Shown: positions 43,162-53,400 of the stretch, in pieces
Numbering within the stretch: position 1 is the stretch's first letter
Layout: every line of letters begins with the position of its first letter
Source of the DNA: Agromyces larvae
Lineage (GTDB): Bacteria; Actinomycetota; Actinomycetes; Actinomycetales; Microbacteriaceae
DNA: 64,000 nucleotides
Assembly: GCF_022811705.1 (NCBI RefSeq)
Contig: NZ_CP094528.1
Location: 1,550,001 to 1,614,000 of the forward strand
Direction: 5' to 3'
The notes under the pieces: generated by a model
Database searches by the model: none
What the model was told of the DNA's origin: nothing
What the model saw: only the letters and a program-made list of their open reading frames with translations
Position numbers and translations under genes: made by a program

Positions 43162-44806
43162 TGCCGACGTAGAGCAGGCGTCGCTCCTCGTCGATCGCCG
43201 CGAGCCCCTTGGCGTAGGCGATCGGCAGCAACCCCTCGGTGAGCCCGACCAGGTGCACCTCGTCCCATTCGAGACCCTTCGCCGAGTGCAGCGTCGCGAT
43301 CGTCACCGCGTCGACCGCCGGCTCATGATGAGTCTCGGCGCGGGTGCGCAACTCGTCGGCGAACGCACGCAGCGTGGTGCCGCGGGGCTGATCGTCGACG
43401 AGACGCGCCAGCGCGTTCAGCGACTCCCACCGGTCGCGCACCGCACCCGGCCCCTCGGGCGGCTGCGCCGACAGCCCGACCCCGCGCAGCACGTCGCTCA
43501 CGACCTTGAACAGCGGTTCATCAGTCGGCACCAGCGCCTGGGCGCGCAGCGCATTGACCGCCTCGCGCACTTCGGGGCGGTCGAAGAACCGTTGCGCTCC
43601 GCGCACCCGCACCGGCACGGATGCCTCGGCGAGCGCCTGCTCGTACAGCCCCGACTGCGAGTTCACGCGGATCAGCACGGCGATCTCGGCGGCCGGCACG
43701 CCGGCCTCGATGCGGGCGCGGATGCGCGCGGCGACCGCGCGCGCCTCGGCGAGGTCGTCGGTGAAGCCCGTGAACGTGGGATCCGGCGCCGACGCCGGCG
43801 AGCGCGTGACGCGGGTCGCGGCCTCCGGCGGTGCCGCCTGGAGCCGCAGCGCACCCGGCCGGCCGCGCATCAGCCGGTTCGCGAGCTCGACCACGGGCGC
43901 CGCCGAACGGTAGTTGCGCTCGAGCCGCACGATCGTCGACCCGGGGTACGCCCGCCCGAAGTCGAGCAGGAAGTCGGCGCTCGCGCCCGCGAACGAGTAG
44001 ACGGTCTGGCTCGCGTCGCCGACCACGCACAGGTCGCGCCGATCGCCGAGCCAGAGCTCGAGCAGCCGTTGCTGCGCGGGCGAGACGTCCTGGTACTCGT
44101 CGACGAGGAAGTGCCGGTACTGCTCGCGCACCTGCATCGCCACCGCCGGCTCGGTCTCGATCATGCCCGCCGTGACCAGCAGCACGTCCTCGAAGTCGAA
44201 CATGCGGCGCTCGTCCTTCAGCGCCTCGTATCCGGCCATCAGCGCGAGGTGCTGGTCGATCGAGAGATCCCCCGGCGTGCCGCGCGACGGCAGCCGCGCC
44301 TCGTACTCGCGCATGCCGAGCCCGGTCACCTTGCGCCACTCGATCTCGGCGGCCACATCGCGCAGGGTCGGGGTGTCGACCCTCAGCTTCAGCCGCTGCG
44401 CGGTCTCGCCGAGCAGCCGCCCCTTGAAGTCGAGCACGCGCGGTGCGCTGCCGCCCGCGACGAGCGGCCAGAAGTGGTTGAGCTGCGCGAGCGCCGCCGC
44501 ATGGAACGTGCGCGCCGGCACCCGCCCGGCCCCGAGCGCGTGCAGCCGGGTCCGCAGCTCGGCCGCCGCCCGCGCCGTGAACGTGATCGCCATCACGTGC
44601 GCCGGGTCGTAGGCCCCCGACGCCACACCGTAGGCGATGCGATGCGTGATCGCCCGGGTCTTGCCGGTGCCGGCGCCCGCCAGCACGCACACCGGGCCGC
44701 CGATCGACTCGGCGACCACGACCTGCTCGGCGTCCAGCCCCGCGAGCACCGAGCGGATCGGGTCGGCGGCGGGGGCGTCCGCGGTGCCGTCGCCAGGCTC
44801 GCTCAT
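43007..44806 (-). CDS. uvrD2: UvrD2-type ATP-dependent DNA helicase
   Basis: 599-aa SF1A 3'-5' helicase. Walker A LAGAGTGKT (about 43-51), FTARAAAELRTRL (motif Ia), DEYQDVSPAQ (motif II), GDASQTVYSFAGAS (III), ERNYRS (IV), TLHSAKGLEWDEV (V) and GITRARRRL (VI) are all present. It unwinds DNA in repair. It is shorter than mycobacterial UvrD2 and shows no clear HRDC domain. ATG overlaps the nudC stop. Confidence 0.92.
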   Translation of the reverse strand: MSEPGDGTADAPAADPIRSVLAGLDAEQVVVAESIGGPVCVLAGAGTGKTRAITHRIAYGVASGAYDPAHVMAITFTARAAAELRTRLHALGAGRVPARTFHAAALAQLNHFWPLVAGGSAPRVLDFKGRLLGETAQRLKLRVDTPTLRDVAAEIEWRKVTGLGMREYEARLPSRGTPGDLSIDQHLALMAGYEALKDERRMFDFEDVLLVTAGMIETEPAVAMQVREQYRHFLVDEYQDVSPAQQRLLELWLGDRRDLCVVGDASQTVYSFAGASADFLLDFGRAYPGSTIVRLERNYRSAAPVVELANRLMRGRPGALRLQAAPPEAATRVTRSPASAPDPTFTGFTDDLAEARAVAARIRARIEAGVPAAEIAVLIRVNSQSGLYEQALAEASVPVRVRGAQRFFDRPEVREAVNALRAQALVPTDEPLFKVVSDVLRGVGLSAQPPEGPGAVRDRWESLNALARLVDDQPRGTTLRAFADELRTRAETHHEPAVDAVTIATLHSAKGLEWDEVHLVGLTEGLLPIAYAKGLAAIDEERRLLYVGITRARRRLDLTWAARLGGHRGDREPSRFLEELGIRTRDAVRAGGVAGRRLR

Positions 44807-45786
44807 CGCGTCGACCACGGGGCATCCGAATCGATCGGGCCGCCGTACCAGCGCTCGAGCAGCCAGCGGGCGATCGACGCGCCGCCGGGCAGCACCACCT
44901 CGGGCAGCGCACGATCGAGGTCGTCGCGCGAGAACCAGCGCAGCTCGAGGATCTCCTCGCCGTCGGGCCGCGCGGTCGCGGGCGGTGTGCGGGACGCGAC
45001 CCGGGCGGTGAACCCGAGCATCAGGCTCGCCGGGAACGGCCACGGCTGCGACGCGACGTACTCGATGCGGTCGACCTCGACGCCGGCCTCCTCGCCGATC
45101 TCGCGCGCCACCGCCTGCTCGAGCGACTCCCCCGGCTCGACGAACCCCGCGAGCAGCGAGAAGCGGCGCTGCTCCCACATCGCGTTCGACCCGAGCAGCA
45201 CGCGATCGTCGTCGTCGGTGACGAGCACGATCACCGCCGGATCGGTGCGCGGGAAGTGCATGCTGTCGTCGGCGACGCACCGGCGCGCCCACCCCGACTG
45301 CTCGACGCGGGTCTCGGCCCCGCACAGCGGGCAGCGCGGGTGCCGTTCGTGCCAGTTCGCGAGCGCGACCGCGGTGGTCGCGAGCGCGGCGTCGCGCTCG
45401 CCGAGCAGCGGCACGGCGCGGCGGAGGTCGAGCCAGCGGGCCGGCTCGGGTTCGATCTGCGCGGCGGATGCCTCGTCGACGATGCGGGCCTCGAACCCGA
45501 GCTCGGCACCGGGTTCGGGGGCGCCGGGCTCCGCAGCATCCGACGGATGCTCCCGCCCGAGCCGCACCCGCAGCGCGCCGCCGGGCACCTCGGCCGGGCG
45601 GAGCAGTTCGAGCGCGGGGGCCGACCCGTCGACCCGCTCGGCGAGCAGGACGGCGCCCGCATGCACGATCACGACCCGCGATGCGTCGTCGGCGTCGAAC
45701 CCGGCGTCGCCGTCGGGCGCACCGCGCGCGACACCGTCGCGGTCGAACGCACTGCGACCGAGCGGCGGAACGGAGGATGCGGCCAT
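44803..45786 (-). CDS. nudC: NAD(+)/NADH diphosphatase NudC
   Basis: 327-aa Nudix hydrolase cleaving NADH and, in the family, NAD-capped RNA. A zinc ribbon (CPLCGAETRVEQSGWARRC) precedes the Nudix box GFVEPGESLEQAVAREIGEE and the NudC signature SQPWPFPAS. ATG 45786 has AAAGG 5-6 nt upstream. The same uvrD2-nudC order occurs in mycobacteria. Confidence 0.93.
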   Translation of the reverse strand: MAASSVPPLGRSAFDRDGVARGAPDGDAGFDADDASRVVIVHAGAVLLAERVDGSAPALELLRPAEVPGGALRVRLGREHPSDAAEPGAPEPGAELGFEARIVDEASAAQIEPEPARWLDLRRAVPLLGERDAALATTAVALANWHERHPRCPLCGAETRVEQSGWARRCVADDSMHFPRTDPAVIVLVTDDDDRVLLGSNAMWEQRRFSLLAGFVEPGESLEQAVAREIGEEAGVEVDRIEYVASQPWPFPASLMLGFTARVASRTPPATARPDGEEILELRWFSRDDLDRALPEVVLPGGASIARWLLERWYGGPIDSDAPWSTR

Positions 45787-45874
45787 GACCACCTTTCGAT
45801 GCTCCCCGGTCGGACTCGGCGGGAACGCGTGGCGGTCGCCGCCGCGGCGCCACTGTCTGCTTAAGCTGTGCGCC

Positions 45875-47206
45875 ATGGCCAGACCAGCTCTCACTCTAGC
45901 CGCGTTGGCCACGGCGGCGGTTCCCGGGCTGGAGGTCCGCGCCGCCGCGGTGCACACCCGCCGGAGCCACGGCGGATACGACGCGGTACGTCTGCAGACC
46001 GTCGACGGACGCGACCTGCTGATCCGGGTTCCCCGCTCGCAGTCGGCCGAGACCGAGCAGTCGGCCGATCTCGTCGCACTGCGCGCGCTGACCGCCGGCA
46101 TCCGCGACCGCCTGCCGTTCGCGGTGCCCGAGGTGCTGGGCCAGGCGCCGATCGACGGCACCCGAGCGGTCGTCACCGCCCTGCTGCCCGGCGCCGCGGC
46201 GACCGCCGACGAACTGACGGCGCACGACCGGCTCGCCGAGTCGGTCGGGCTCGCGATCGCGGCGATCCACCAGCTGCCGAGCGCGTTCATCGGCGAGGCC
46301 GGGCTGCCCAAGCGCACGTCGGGCGCCTGCCGTGAAGGAGTCGTGGAGCTGATCGGCCGGGCCGCCGACACCGGTCACCTGCCGGCCGCGATCCTGCGCC
46401 GGTGGGAGGAGGCGGTCGACGACGACGCGCTCTGGCGGTTCCAGCCGACCGTCGTGAACGGTGCGCTCAGCGCCGACTCGCTCCTCGTCGACGGCGACCG
46501 GGTGGTCGGCGTCGTCGGCTGGGCCGGGCTCGCGATGGGCGACCCCGCGGTGGACCTGCACTGGCTGCTCACCTCGCGCGGTGCGAGCGCCGAACGCGCG
46601 CTCGAGTCGTACCTCGTCGCCCGCGAAGGCGGCGCGGACTCGCACCTCGCGCAGCGCGCCCTGCTGCACGGCGAGCTCGAACTCGCACGTTGGCTGCTGC
46701 ACGGGGTCGACGAGCGCGACCACGAGATCATCGCCGACGCGGTCGGCCTGCTCGACGGCCTCGTCGCGAGCGTGCACGACCGCTCGAGCGAGCCGCTGTC
46801 GCCGGACACCGGCCCGATCCTCACCGTCGACGACGTCGAGCAGTTGCTCGACCGCACGCCGCGCGAGCATCTGCCGCGCGAGGCGGGCACCATGCTCACT
46901 GACAGCTACGACTTCTCGGACCTCGAGCGCGAGGCGGCCGGCGAGCGGCGAACCGGTTCGGATGCCGCGGCCGACGTCACCGCACCCATTCCGCTCGACC
47001 TCAGCGACTGGGGCGACGCGGTGCCGGACGGTGCGGCGCCGGGCGGTGCGGTGCCGGGCGGTGCGGCGCCGGGCGGTGGGTCGGTCGATGGTCACCCGGC
47101 GGGCGACGCGCCGACTGCCGACGACGCGCCGACTGCCGACGACGCGCCCGCCGCCGACGCGCCGACCGCCGACGACCAGGCGCGCCGCAACTCGGCCTCG
47201 TCGTAG
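45875..47206 (+). CDS. Phosphotransferase (APH-like) with repetitive tail
   Basis: 443 aa. An aminoglycoside/macrolide phosphotransferase-type fold: VRLQTVDGRDLLIRVP, QPTVVNGALSADSLLV where HGDLxxxN is usual, and VVGWAGLAMGDPAVDLHW for the metal site. The catalytic His-x-Asp is replaced by NGALS, so kinase activity is uncertain. Residues 380-440 are Ala/Asp/Gly repeats (DDAPTADDAP) encoded by short tandem repeats that also encode the C-terminus of AdnB on the other strand. TAAGCT lies 7 nt before the ATG, consistent with a leaderless mRNA. Confidence 0.82.
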   Translation: MARPALTLAALATAAVPGLEVRAAAVHTRRSHGGYDAVRLQTVDGRDLLIRVPRSQSAETEQSADLVALRALTAGIRDRLPFAVPEVLGQAPIDGTRAVVTALLPGAAATADELTAHDRLAESVGLAIAAIHQLPSAFIGEAGLPKRTSGACREGVVELIGRAADTGHLPAAILRRWEEAVDDDALWRFQPTVVNGALSADSLLVDGDRVVGVVGWAGLAMGDPAVDLHWLLTSRGASAERALESYLVAREGGADSHLAQRALLHGELELARWLLHGVDERDHEIIADAVGLLDGLVASVHDRSSEPLSPDTGPILTVDDVEQLLDRTPREHLPREAGTMLTDSYDFSDLEREAAGERRTGSDAAADVTAPIPLDLSDWGDAVPDGAAPGGAVPGGAAPGGGSVDGHPAGDAPTADDAPTADDAPAADAPTADDQARRNSASS

Positions 47207-50200
47207 ACCCGCTCGGGGCGGATCACCCGGTCGTCCTCGACGAAGTAGAACACCGCGTCGATCTGGTCGGCAGGCACCCCGGCCCAGGTCGCGTACGCGA
47301 GCCGGTAGAGGGCGAGCTGGGTCTGCTTGAGCTCGAGGTCGCGGGCATCGCGCGGCGCACGGCCCGTCTTCCAGTCGACGACCTGGTAGCGGATGCCGCG
47401 CGCCGCCTCGGCCGACCCGGGCTCGGTCCGGTACACGGCGTCGATCTTGCAGATGAACACGTGCGCGTCGATCGGCAGGTGCAGTTCGAGCTCGACCGCG
47501 ACGGGGCGCCGGCCACCCCACTCCGACCGCTCGAACGTGGCCTGCAGCGCCCGCATGCGGGCGGTGTCGGCCTCGCCGTGCGCGCCGCCGACGGCGAGGC
47601 CGGCCGCGACCGGGTCGCTCGCCGCGTCGACCGCGTCGCCGGTGCCGTCGGTGTCGGCCGCGAGGTCGGCGAGGTCGAACGCGTCGATCGCCGCCGCCTC
47701 GCCCGCTCCGGTCGATCGATGCTCGACCCACCGGTGGAACAGCGTGCCCAGCCGTGTCGCGCGGTACGGCCGCTGCGGCATCGGCCGGGCGAGCTCGGCG
47801 GTGACCGCTGCCGGGTCGTCGACCCAGTCTTTGAACCGCGATGCCGACACCCGGGTCGGGATCGGCGCGGCCTCGGGTCCGGCCATCCGACGCCGGCGCT
47901 CTTCGAGCAGGGCGTCGAGTTCGGCGCGCAGCCGCGGGCCGATGCGAGCGCCGCTGGGCCCCTCGGCTGCCGATCGCACGGCGGTGGCCGCGGCCTCGAC
48001 GGCCGCGCGTCGCGGCCCGAGCGGGTCGAGCGGCCAGCGCACGACGGCGGCATCGGCGGTGCGGGGATTCTCGTCGTCGGCCGGGCGCACGGGCAGTTCG
48101 TCGCCCGTGGTGATGCCGAGCGCGACGATCTCGCGCAGGTAGCGGCTGGGCTCACGCGGCGACTTCTGCGTCGACCACCACGAACCGCTGAGCAGCAGGT
48201 CGGAGCGGGTGCGGGTGAACGCGACGTAGGCGAGCCGGCGCTCCTCCTCTTCGTACCGCTCGCGGTTCTCGGCCTGGTAGGCGGTGAACGCCTCGTCGAA
48301 CTCGTGCTGGCTCTGCACGCCCTGCCACGCGAGGTCGGGCAGTTCGGCGGCATCGCCCTTGAACGCGTTCGGCAGTTCGCCGAACGCCACCCACCCGCGC
48401 GTCGACCGCGGCGCGGCCGGCAGCTCGTCCTCGACGAGCCGCGGCACCGCGACCACGTCCCATTCGAGGCCCTTCGCGCCGTGGATCGTGAGCACCTGCA
48501 CGGCGCCCGGCTCGGGGTCGTCCTGCCGGGGCGCGAGCCGATCGCGCTGCTCGGCCTCGTGCAACCAGCCGAGGAACGCCCCGAGCGTCGGCTGCTCGGC
48601 CACGTCGACGAAGCTCGCGAGCAGGTCGTCGAAGGCTTCGAGGCTCGGCGCGCCGAGCGGCCGGTCTCCGTTCGCGGCGACCTCGATGTCGAGCAGCAGT
48701 TCGTGCTGCACCAACCCGACGAGGTCGACGAGCCCGACCCCCGCGCGTCGGCGCAGCGCCTGCAGCTGGGCGCCGGCGCGCCGCATCCGGGCGAGCCCCT
48801 CGGCGCTGAACGCGGCGAGCGCGCGATGCTCGTCGGGCGACGAGAGCAGGAAGTCGAGGGCGTCGACGATCGAGGGCGCCTCCTCGGCGGCGAGCGAACT
48901 GCGCAGCCCGTCGCGCACGTCGTCGTCGAGACGCCGGCTCGCGGTGTCGCGCTCGGCGAGCCAGCGCGCGAGGCCGCGCAGGGCGGCGAGATCGGCCGCG
49001 CCGATACGCCAGCGTGCGCCGGCGAGCAGCCGCACGAGCTCGGCCCCCGCCGTCGGGTCGTGCAGCACCCGCAGCGCGCAGACCAGGTCGGCGATCACGG
49101 GCTGGTCGAGCAGGCCCGCGATGCCGAGCACGTGCACCGGGATGCCTCGGGCCGAGAGGGCCGCGGTGAACACGTCGGCGTTCTTCAGCGTGCGACACAG
49201 CAGTGCGCCGCTGCGCGGATCGCCCGTGCCGCCGCGACCCAGGCGCTCGGCGAACCAGTCGGCGACGCGTTCGGCCTCGGCCTCGATGGTCTCGGCCCAC
49301 GCCACGTCGAGCCGGCCCGGCTGTGCGAACGGCGACGGGCTGAGCGGCGCCTTCGGCACGCCGCCGCCGCCGAGCGGGGCGATGATCGCGTTCGCGGCGT
49401 CGAGCACGACCCGCGGGTTGCGCCAGCTCGTCGACAGGTCGAAGGTCGCGGCATCCGCCCGAGGAGCGAAGTCGCGACCGAACCGCGCGAGGTTCGCCGC
49501 GCTCGCCCCGCGCCACCCGTAGATCGACTGGTCGGGGTCGCCGACCGCCATCACCGGGGTGTCGCCGAACAGCGTCGCGAGCAGGCGCGTCTGCACGACG
49601 CTCGTGTCCTGGTATTCGTCGAGCAGCACCGATCGGTAGCGGTCGCGATACCCGGCGACCACGTCGGGGTGGCGGGTGCAGATCTGCAAGGCCAGCGCCA
49701 CCTGGTCGGCGAACTCGACGTAACCGCGCTGCTGCTTCGCCGCCGCGTACGCGTCGGCGAGGTCGAGCAGCGGCGGCAGCGCGCCCACCACGCCGAGCGC
49801 GGCGGTGAAGGTGTCGAACGGCGTGCGCTTGCGCGGCCGGCCGATCGGCAGATCGGCCTGGGCGAGGAACCGCGCCGCCATCGCGCGCACGTCACGGCTG
49901 TCGGCGACGTTCTCGGCGAGCGCCCGGCTGAGGGCGAGCACCGCCTCGGTCACCCGGTCGAGCGACACGTCGAGTTCGACCAGGCGCGGATCGGCCGAGT
50001 GCGCGGCCACGCGTCGCGCGAGCTGCCAGGCGGATGCCTCGCCCAGCACCGAGGCGTCGGGCTCGCGCCCGATCAAGAGGGCGTGCTCGCGGTAGATCGC
50101 GCTCGCGAACGAGTGGTAGGTGCCGACGGCCGCCGCTTCGAGGGGGTCGAGCTCGATCGCGGCGATGCCGGCCGCGACGAGCTGCCCGACGCGCTCGCGC

Positions 50201-50469
50201 ACCCGGTCGGCGAGTTCGCCCGCGGCCTTGCGGGTGAAGGTGAGCCCGAGCACCTCGGGCACCTCGACGAATCCGTTCGCGAGGAGCCACACGACCCGGT
50301 TCGCCATGGTCTCGGTCTTGCCGCTGCCGGCACCGGCGACCACGAGCGCGCGCCCGCGCGGGTCGGCCTCGATGACCGCCCGCTGTTCGGGGGTCGGCTC
50401 GTGCAGCCCGAGCCGGGTCGCGATCTCGGACGCGCCGATGCGCGCGACCGGCGGCGCCTGCCCGCTCAC
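47092..50469 (-). CDS. adnB: AdnB-like helicase-nuclease subunit
   Basis: 1125-aa UvrD-like motor fused to a RecB-type nuclease. Walker A VAGAGSGKT (about 44-52), FTRKAAGELADRV, LLDEYQDTSVVQ, GDPDQSIYGWRG, TIHGAKGLEWDVV and VAFTRTRSDL are present; the C-terminal PD-(D/E)XK motif is VVDWKTG. AdnAB resects DNA double-strand breaks in mycobacteria; this is the lead motor subunit by length and order. GTG 50469 overlaps the adnA stop (GTGA). The end (SAVGASSAVGASPAG) is repetitive and overlaps the phosphotransferase gene by 115 bp. Confidence 0.9.
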   Translation of the reverse strand: MSGQAPPVARIGASEIATRLGLHEPTPEQRAVIEADPRGRALVVAGAGSGKTETMANRVVWLLANGFVEVPEVLGLTFTRKAAGELADRVRERVGQLVAAGIAAIELDPLEAAAVGTYHSFASAIYREHALLIGREPDASVLGEASAWQLARRVAAHSADPRLVELDVSLDRVTEAVLALSRALAENVADSRDVRAMAARFLAQADLPIGRPRKRTPFDTFTAALGVVGALPPLLDLADAYAAAKQQRGYVEFADQVALALQICTRHPDVVAGYRDRYRSVLLDEYQDTSVVQTRLLATLFGDTPVMAVGDPDQSIYGWRGASAANLARFGRDFAPRADAATFDLSTSWRNPRVVLDAANAIIAPLGGGGVPKAPLSPSPFAQPGRLDVAWAETIEAEAERVADWFAERLGRGGTGDPRSGALLCRTLKNADVFTAALSARGIPVHVLGIAGLLDQPVIADLVCALRVLHDPTAGAELVRLLAGARWRIGAADLAALRGLARWLAERDTASRRLDDDVRDGLRSSLAAEEAPSIVDALDFLLSSPDEHRALAAFSAEGLARMRRAGAQLQALRRRAGVGLVDLVGLVQHELLLDIEVAANGDRPLGAPSLEAFDDLLASFVDVAEQPTLGAFLGWLHEAEQRDRLAPRQDDPEPGAVQVLTIHGAKGLEWDVVAVPRLVEDELPAAPRSTRGWVAFGELPNAFKGDAAELPDLAWQGVQSQHEFDEAFTAYQAENRERYEEEERRLAYVAFTRTRSDLLLSGSWWSTQKSPREPSRYLREIVALGITTGDELPVRPADDENPRTADAAVVRWPLDPLGPRRAAVEAAATAVRSAAEGPSGARIGPRLRAELDALLEERRRRMAGPEAAPIPTRVSASRFKDWVDDPAAVTAELARPMPQRPYRATRLGTLFHRWVEHRSTGAGEAAAIDAFDLADLAADTDGTGDAVDAASDPVAAGLAVGGAHGEADTARMRALQATFERSEWGGRRPVAVELELHLPIDAHVFICKIDAVYRTEPGSAEAARGIRYQVVDWKTGRAPRDARDLELKQTQLALYRLAYATWAGVPADQIDAVFYFVEDDRVIRPERVYDEAELRRAWSSAVGASAAGASSAVGASSAVGASPAG

Positions 50470-53400
50470 GCCGACACCGCCGGCACGAGCTGTACCCGGT
50501 AGATCCAGTCGCCGAACCGCGAACGGAAGCCCACCTCGCCGGGCGCCTCGAACTCGGCCGCCGACATCACCCGCGCGAGGCGTTCGAGCCGCTCCACGAA
50601 GGCCTGCTCGGCCTCGTCGTCGAACGGCTGCTGCGCCAGCTCGGTGAACGCGCGCCCCTTCGTCGGGCGGCCGACGTAGACCAGCTTCGCCCCGCCGTGC
50701 CGCCCGCCGTTCGGCGCCGCACCGCGCCGCGCGGCGACCTGGTACGCCGCCAGCTGGGGATGCACGGCGGTCTCGGCCGCGGTCGGCGTGCGACGCCCGG
50801 TCTTCAGGTCGACGATGACGGTGGTGCCGTCGGGCGACACCTCGATCCGGTCGATCGTGCCCGACAGTTTCACACGACCGATCTCGAGCGAGAATCGGCC
50901 CTCGGCGCCGAGCAGCACCTTGCCCTCGTCGGTGAACGACTGCAGGTACTCGGTCGCCCCCTCGGCCATGCGTCGGGCCCCGCGCAGCTCGCGCTCGGCG
51001 ACCCAGCCCGCCTCGAACCGCAGCTGTCGCCAGCGCTCCTCGACCGCGGCCCAGATGCCGTCGATCGTCACCTCGTCGTCGGGCCGTGAGCCGGCCTCCT
51101 CGACCACGGCGTGCACCAGCGTGCCGATCGACGCGGCCACCCCCGACGGCGGCGCCGCGACGTGGTCGACGAACCAGCCGAGCGGCGACTCCTCGGCCCG
51201 GTCGATCTGCGACGGCGAGACCGGCACGCGCGCCTCGGGGTCGCCGTCGAGGTCGATCACCGGTGCCGTGGTCGACGGCTCGCGCAGCCCGTACCACTCG
51301 TCGGGGTGCGCGCCCGGCACCCCCTCTTCGGCGAGCCGCGCGAGCGCTGCGGCGGCTTCGGTCGACACCCCCTGGCCGACGGCGGCCGACTCGACGGCCT
51401 CGCGCCGCAGGGCGCCGACGAGCCCGCGCAGGTGCAGCGGCCGGCGCCGGGTCGCCCGCACCCGGGTCTCGGCGAAGCCCATCAGCGAGGAGGGCTGCTC
51501 GTCGTCGTTCGCCGTGCAGGCGAGCACGAGCTGTCGACGCGCCCGCGAGGCGGCGAGTGCGAACAATCGCAGCTCGTCGGCCAGCACCGCCCGGCGCGCC
51601 TCCTGCGCGGACTCGGCCGCGGGCAGCGGCGCGCCCGAACGCACGGCGGCGACGGCGGCCGGCAGCCGGCCCGCGTGCAGCAGCGCGCCGCGCGGCCGCA
51701 GGTTGGGCCACACCCCGTCTTGCAGGCCGGCGATCACCACCACGTCGAACTCGCGCCCCACCAGCGCCGCCGGGGTGCCCACGAACACCGCCTCCGACGA
51801 TCGGCGCGGGGCCAGGGTGTCTTCGGGCAGCTCGCTCGCGAGCTGCTCGTCGACGAACCGCACGGCGGCGGCGTCGGGCTCGCGCTCGACGAAGCGCTCG
51901 GCGGCCGAGAACAGTGCGACCGCCGCATCCAGCGAGCGGTTCGCCTCGGCGGCGATCACCCCGGTGCCGGATGCCTGGGCCGCCCACTCCGCGGCGAGGC
52001 CGCTGCCGTCCCACAGGGTCCAGAGGACCTCTTCGATGGTGCCGCCCGAGGCGGCCGTCGCCCGCGCCGCCGCGAGCAGCTTCGCCAACCGCCCCGCACG
52101 TCGCGCGGGCGCCGCATCGATGGTCTCGAACCCGCCCGGTGCGCCGAGGGCGTCGACGAGGAGTTCGTCACCGGTGCGGTCGCCGCCAGCCGCGAGCTCC
52201 TCGTGACGCAGCGCGAGTCGCAGCCGGCGCAGGCCCACCCCGTCGAGCCGGCCGATCGGGCCGGTCAGCAGCTCGACCGCGTGGTCGGCGGTGAGCGGGT
52301 CGCGGCCGAGCACGACCGCGGCGGCCGTGAGCAGCGCTGCGGCCGCCGGGGTGTCCCGCAGCGCCTGTCGCGCCTGCGAATCGCCGGTGGGCACGTCGGC
52401 CAGCGCCAGCCCGCGCACGAACGCGGGCACGTCGCCGCCCGAGCGCAGCACGACCGCCATGCGCGACCACGGGATGTCGTCGATGAGGTGCCGTTCGCGC
52501 AGCAGCGCCGCCGCCGCCTGGCATTCGGCGGCGTGCGAGGGCGCCTCGATGCCGAGCACCGGCGCGAGCGGGTCGCCGTCGGGCCGGTCGGTCTCGCGCT
52601 CGAAGCGGTGCCCGCCGCCGAGCGCGGCCCCGACGTGCTCGACGGTGCGGGCGACGAGGGTGCGGATGGGTGCTCGGCCCCGGTGCCGCGCGGTCAGCAC
52701 GATGCGCGCCGTCTCGGAGCCGACCAGGCTCGGGAGGGCGCCGAGCAGCTCGGGCCGACCGCCGCGGAACCCGTTGCCCGCGACATCCGGATCGCCGAAC
52801 GCGACCACCGCGGCACCGCGCGCCGCGAACGCGGCCAGCAGCGACGCCGTCGCCTCGGTCGACTCCTGCGCGTCGTCGACGACGATCAGCCGCAGCCGGG
52901 CGAGCAGGCCGAGCGCCGCGTCGGCGTCGGCGTCGTGCCCGGCGGACCGCACGATCGCCGCGGCGAACGCACCGAGCTCGGCCGAGTCGAACGAGGTCGG
53001 CCGCAACGCGTCCTTCACCTCGGCGTACTCGGCGAGGAACTCGCCGGCGGCCACCCACTCGGGCCGGTCGGCGTGCCGGCCCAGCTCGGCCAGGGCCGCG
53101 CCGTCGAGCCCGTGCTCGGCCGCCCGCATCAACAGGTCGCGCAGCTCGGCGCGGAACCCCCGCAGCCGCCGCACGTCGGCGCCGAACGGCTCGGGCCACG
53201 CCGGCCCCCCGCCGTCGCGGATGCCGCCCTCGAGCAGCTCGGCGATGAGCTGGTCGTGCTCGGCGCCGGTGAGCAGCGACACCCCGCGGCCGGTGTACGC
53301 GCGCACGAGCTGGAACGCGATCGAGTTCGCGGTGCGCGCGAGCGGGCCCCGCGTCGTGACGTCGAGCCGGACCGCGAGCGCGTCGCGCAGCGCGGTCGCG

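Noticed and set aside
47461..50502. 1013-aa open frame on the plus strand
   Set aside because: It is antisense to adnB; composition is Arg/Gly/His-rich, has no domain motifs and reflects GC-biased codons of the real gene.
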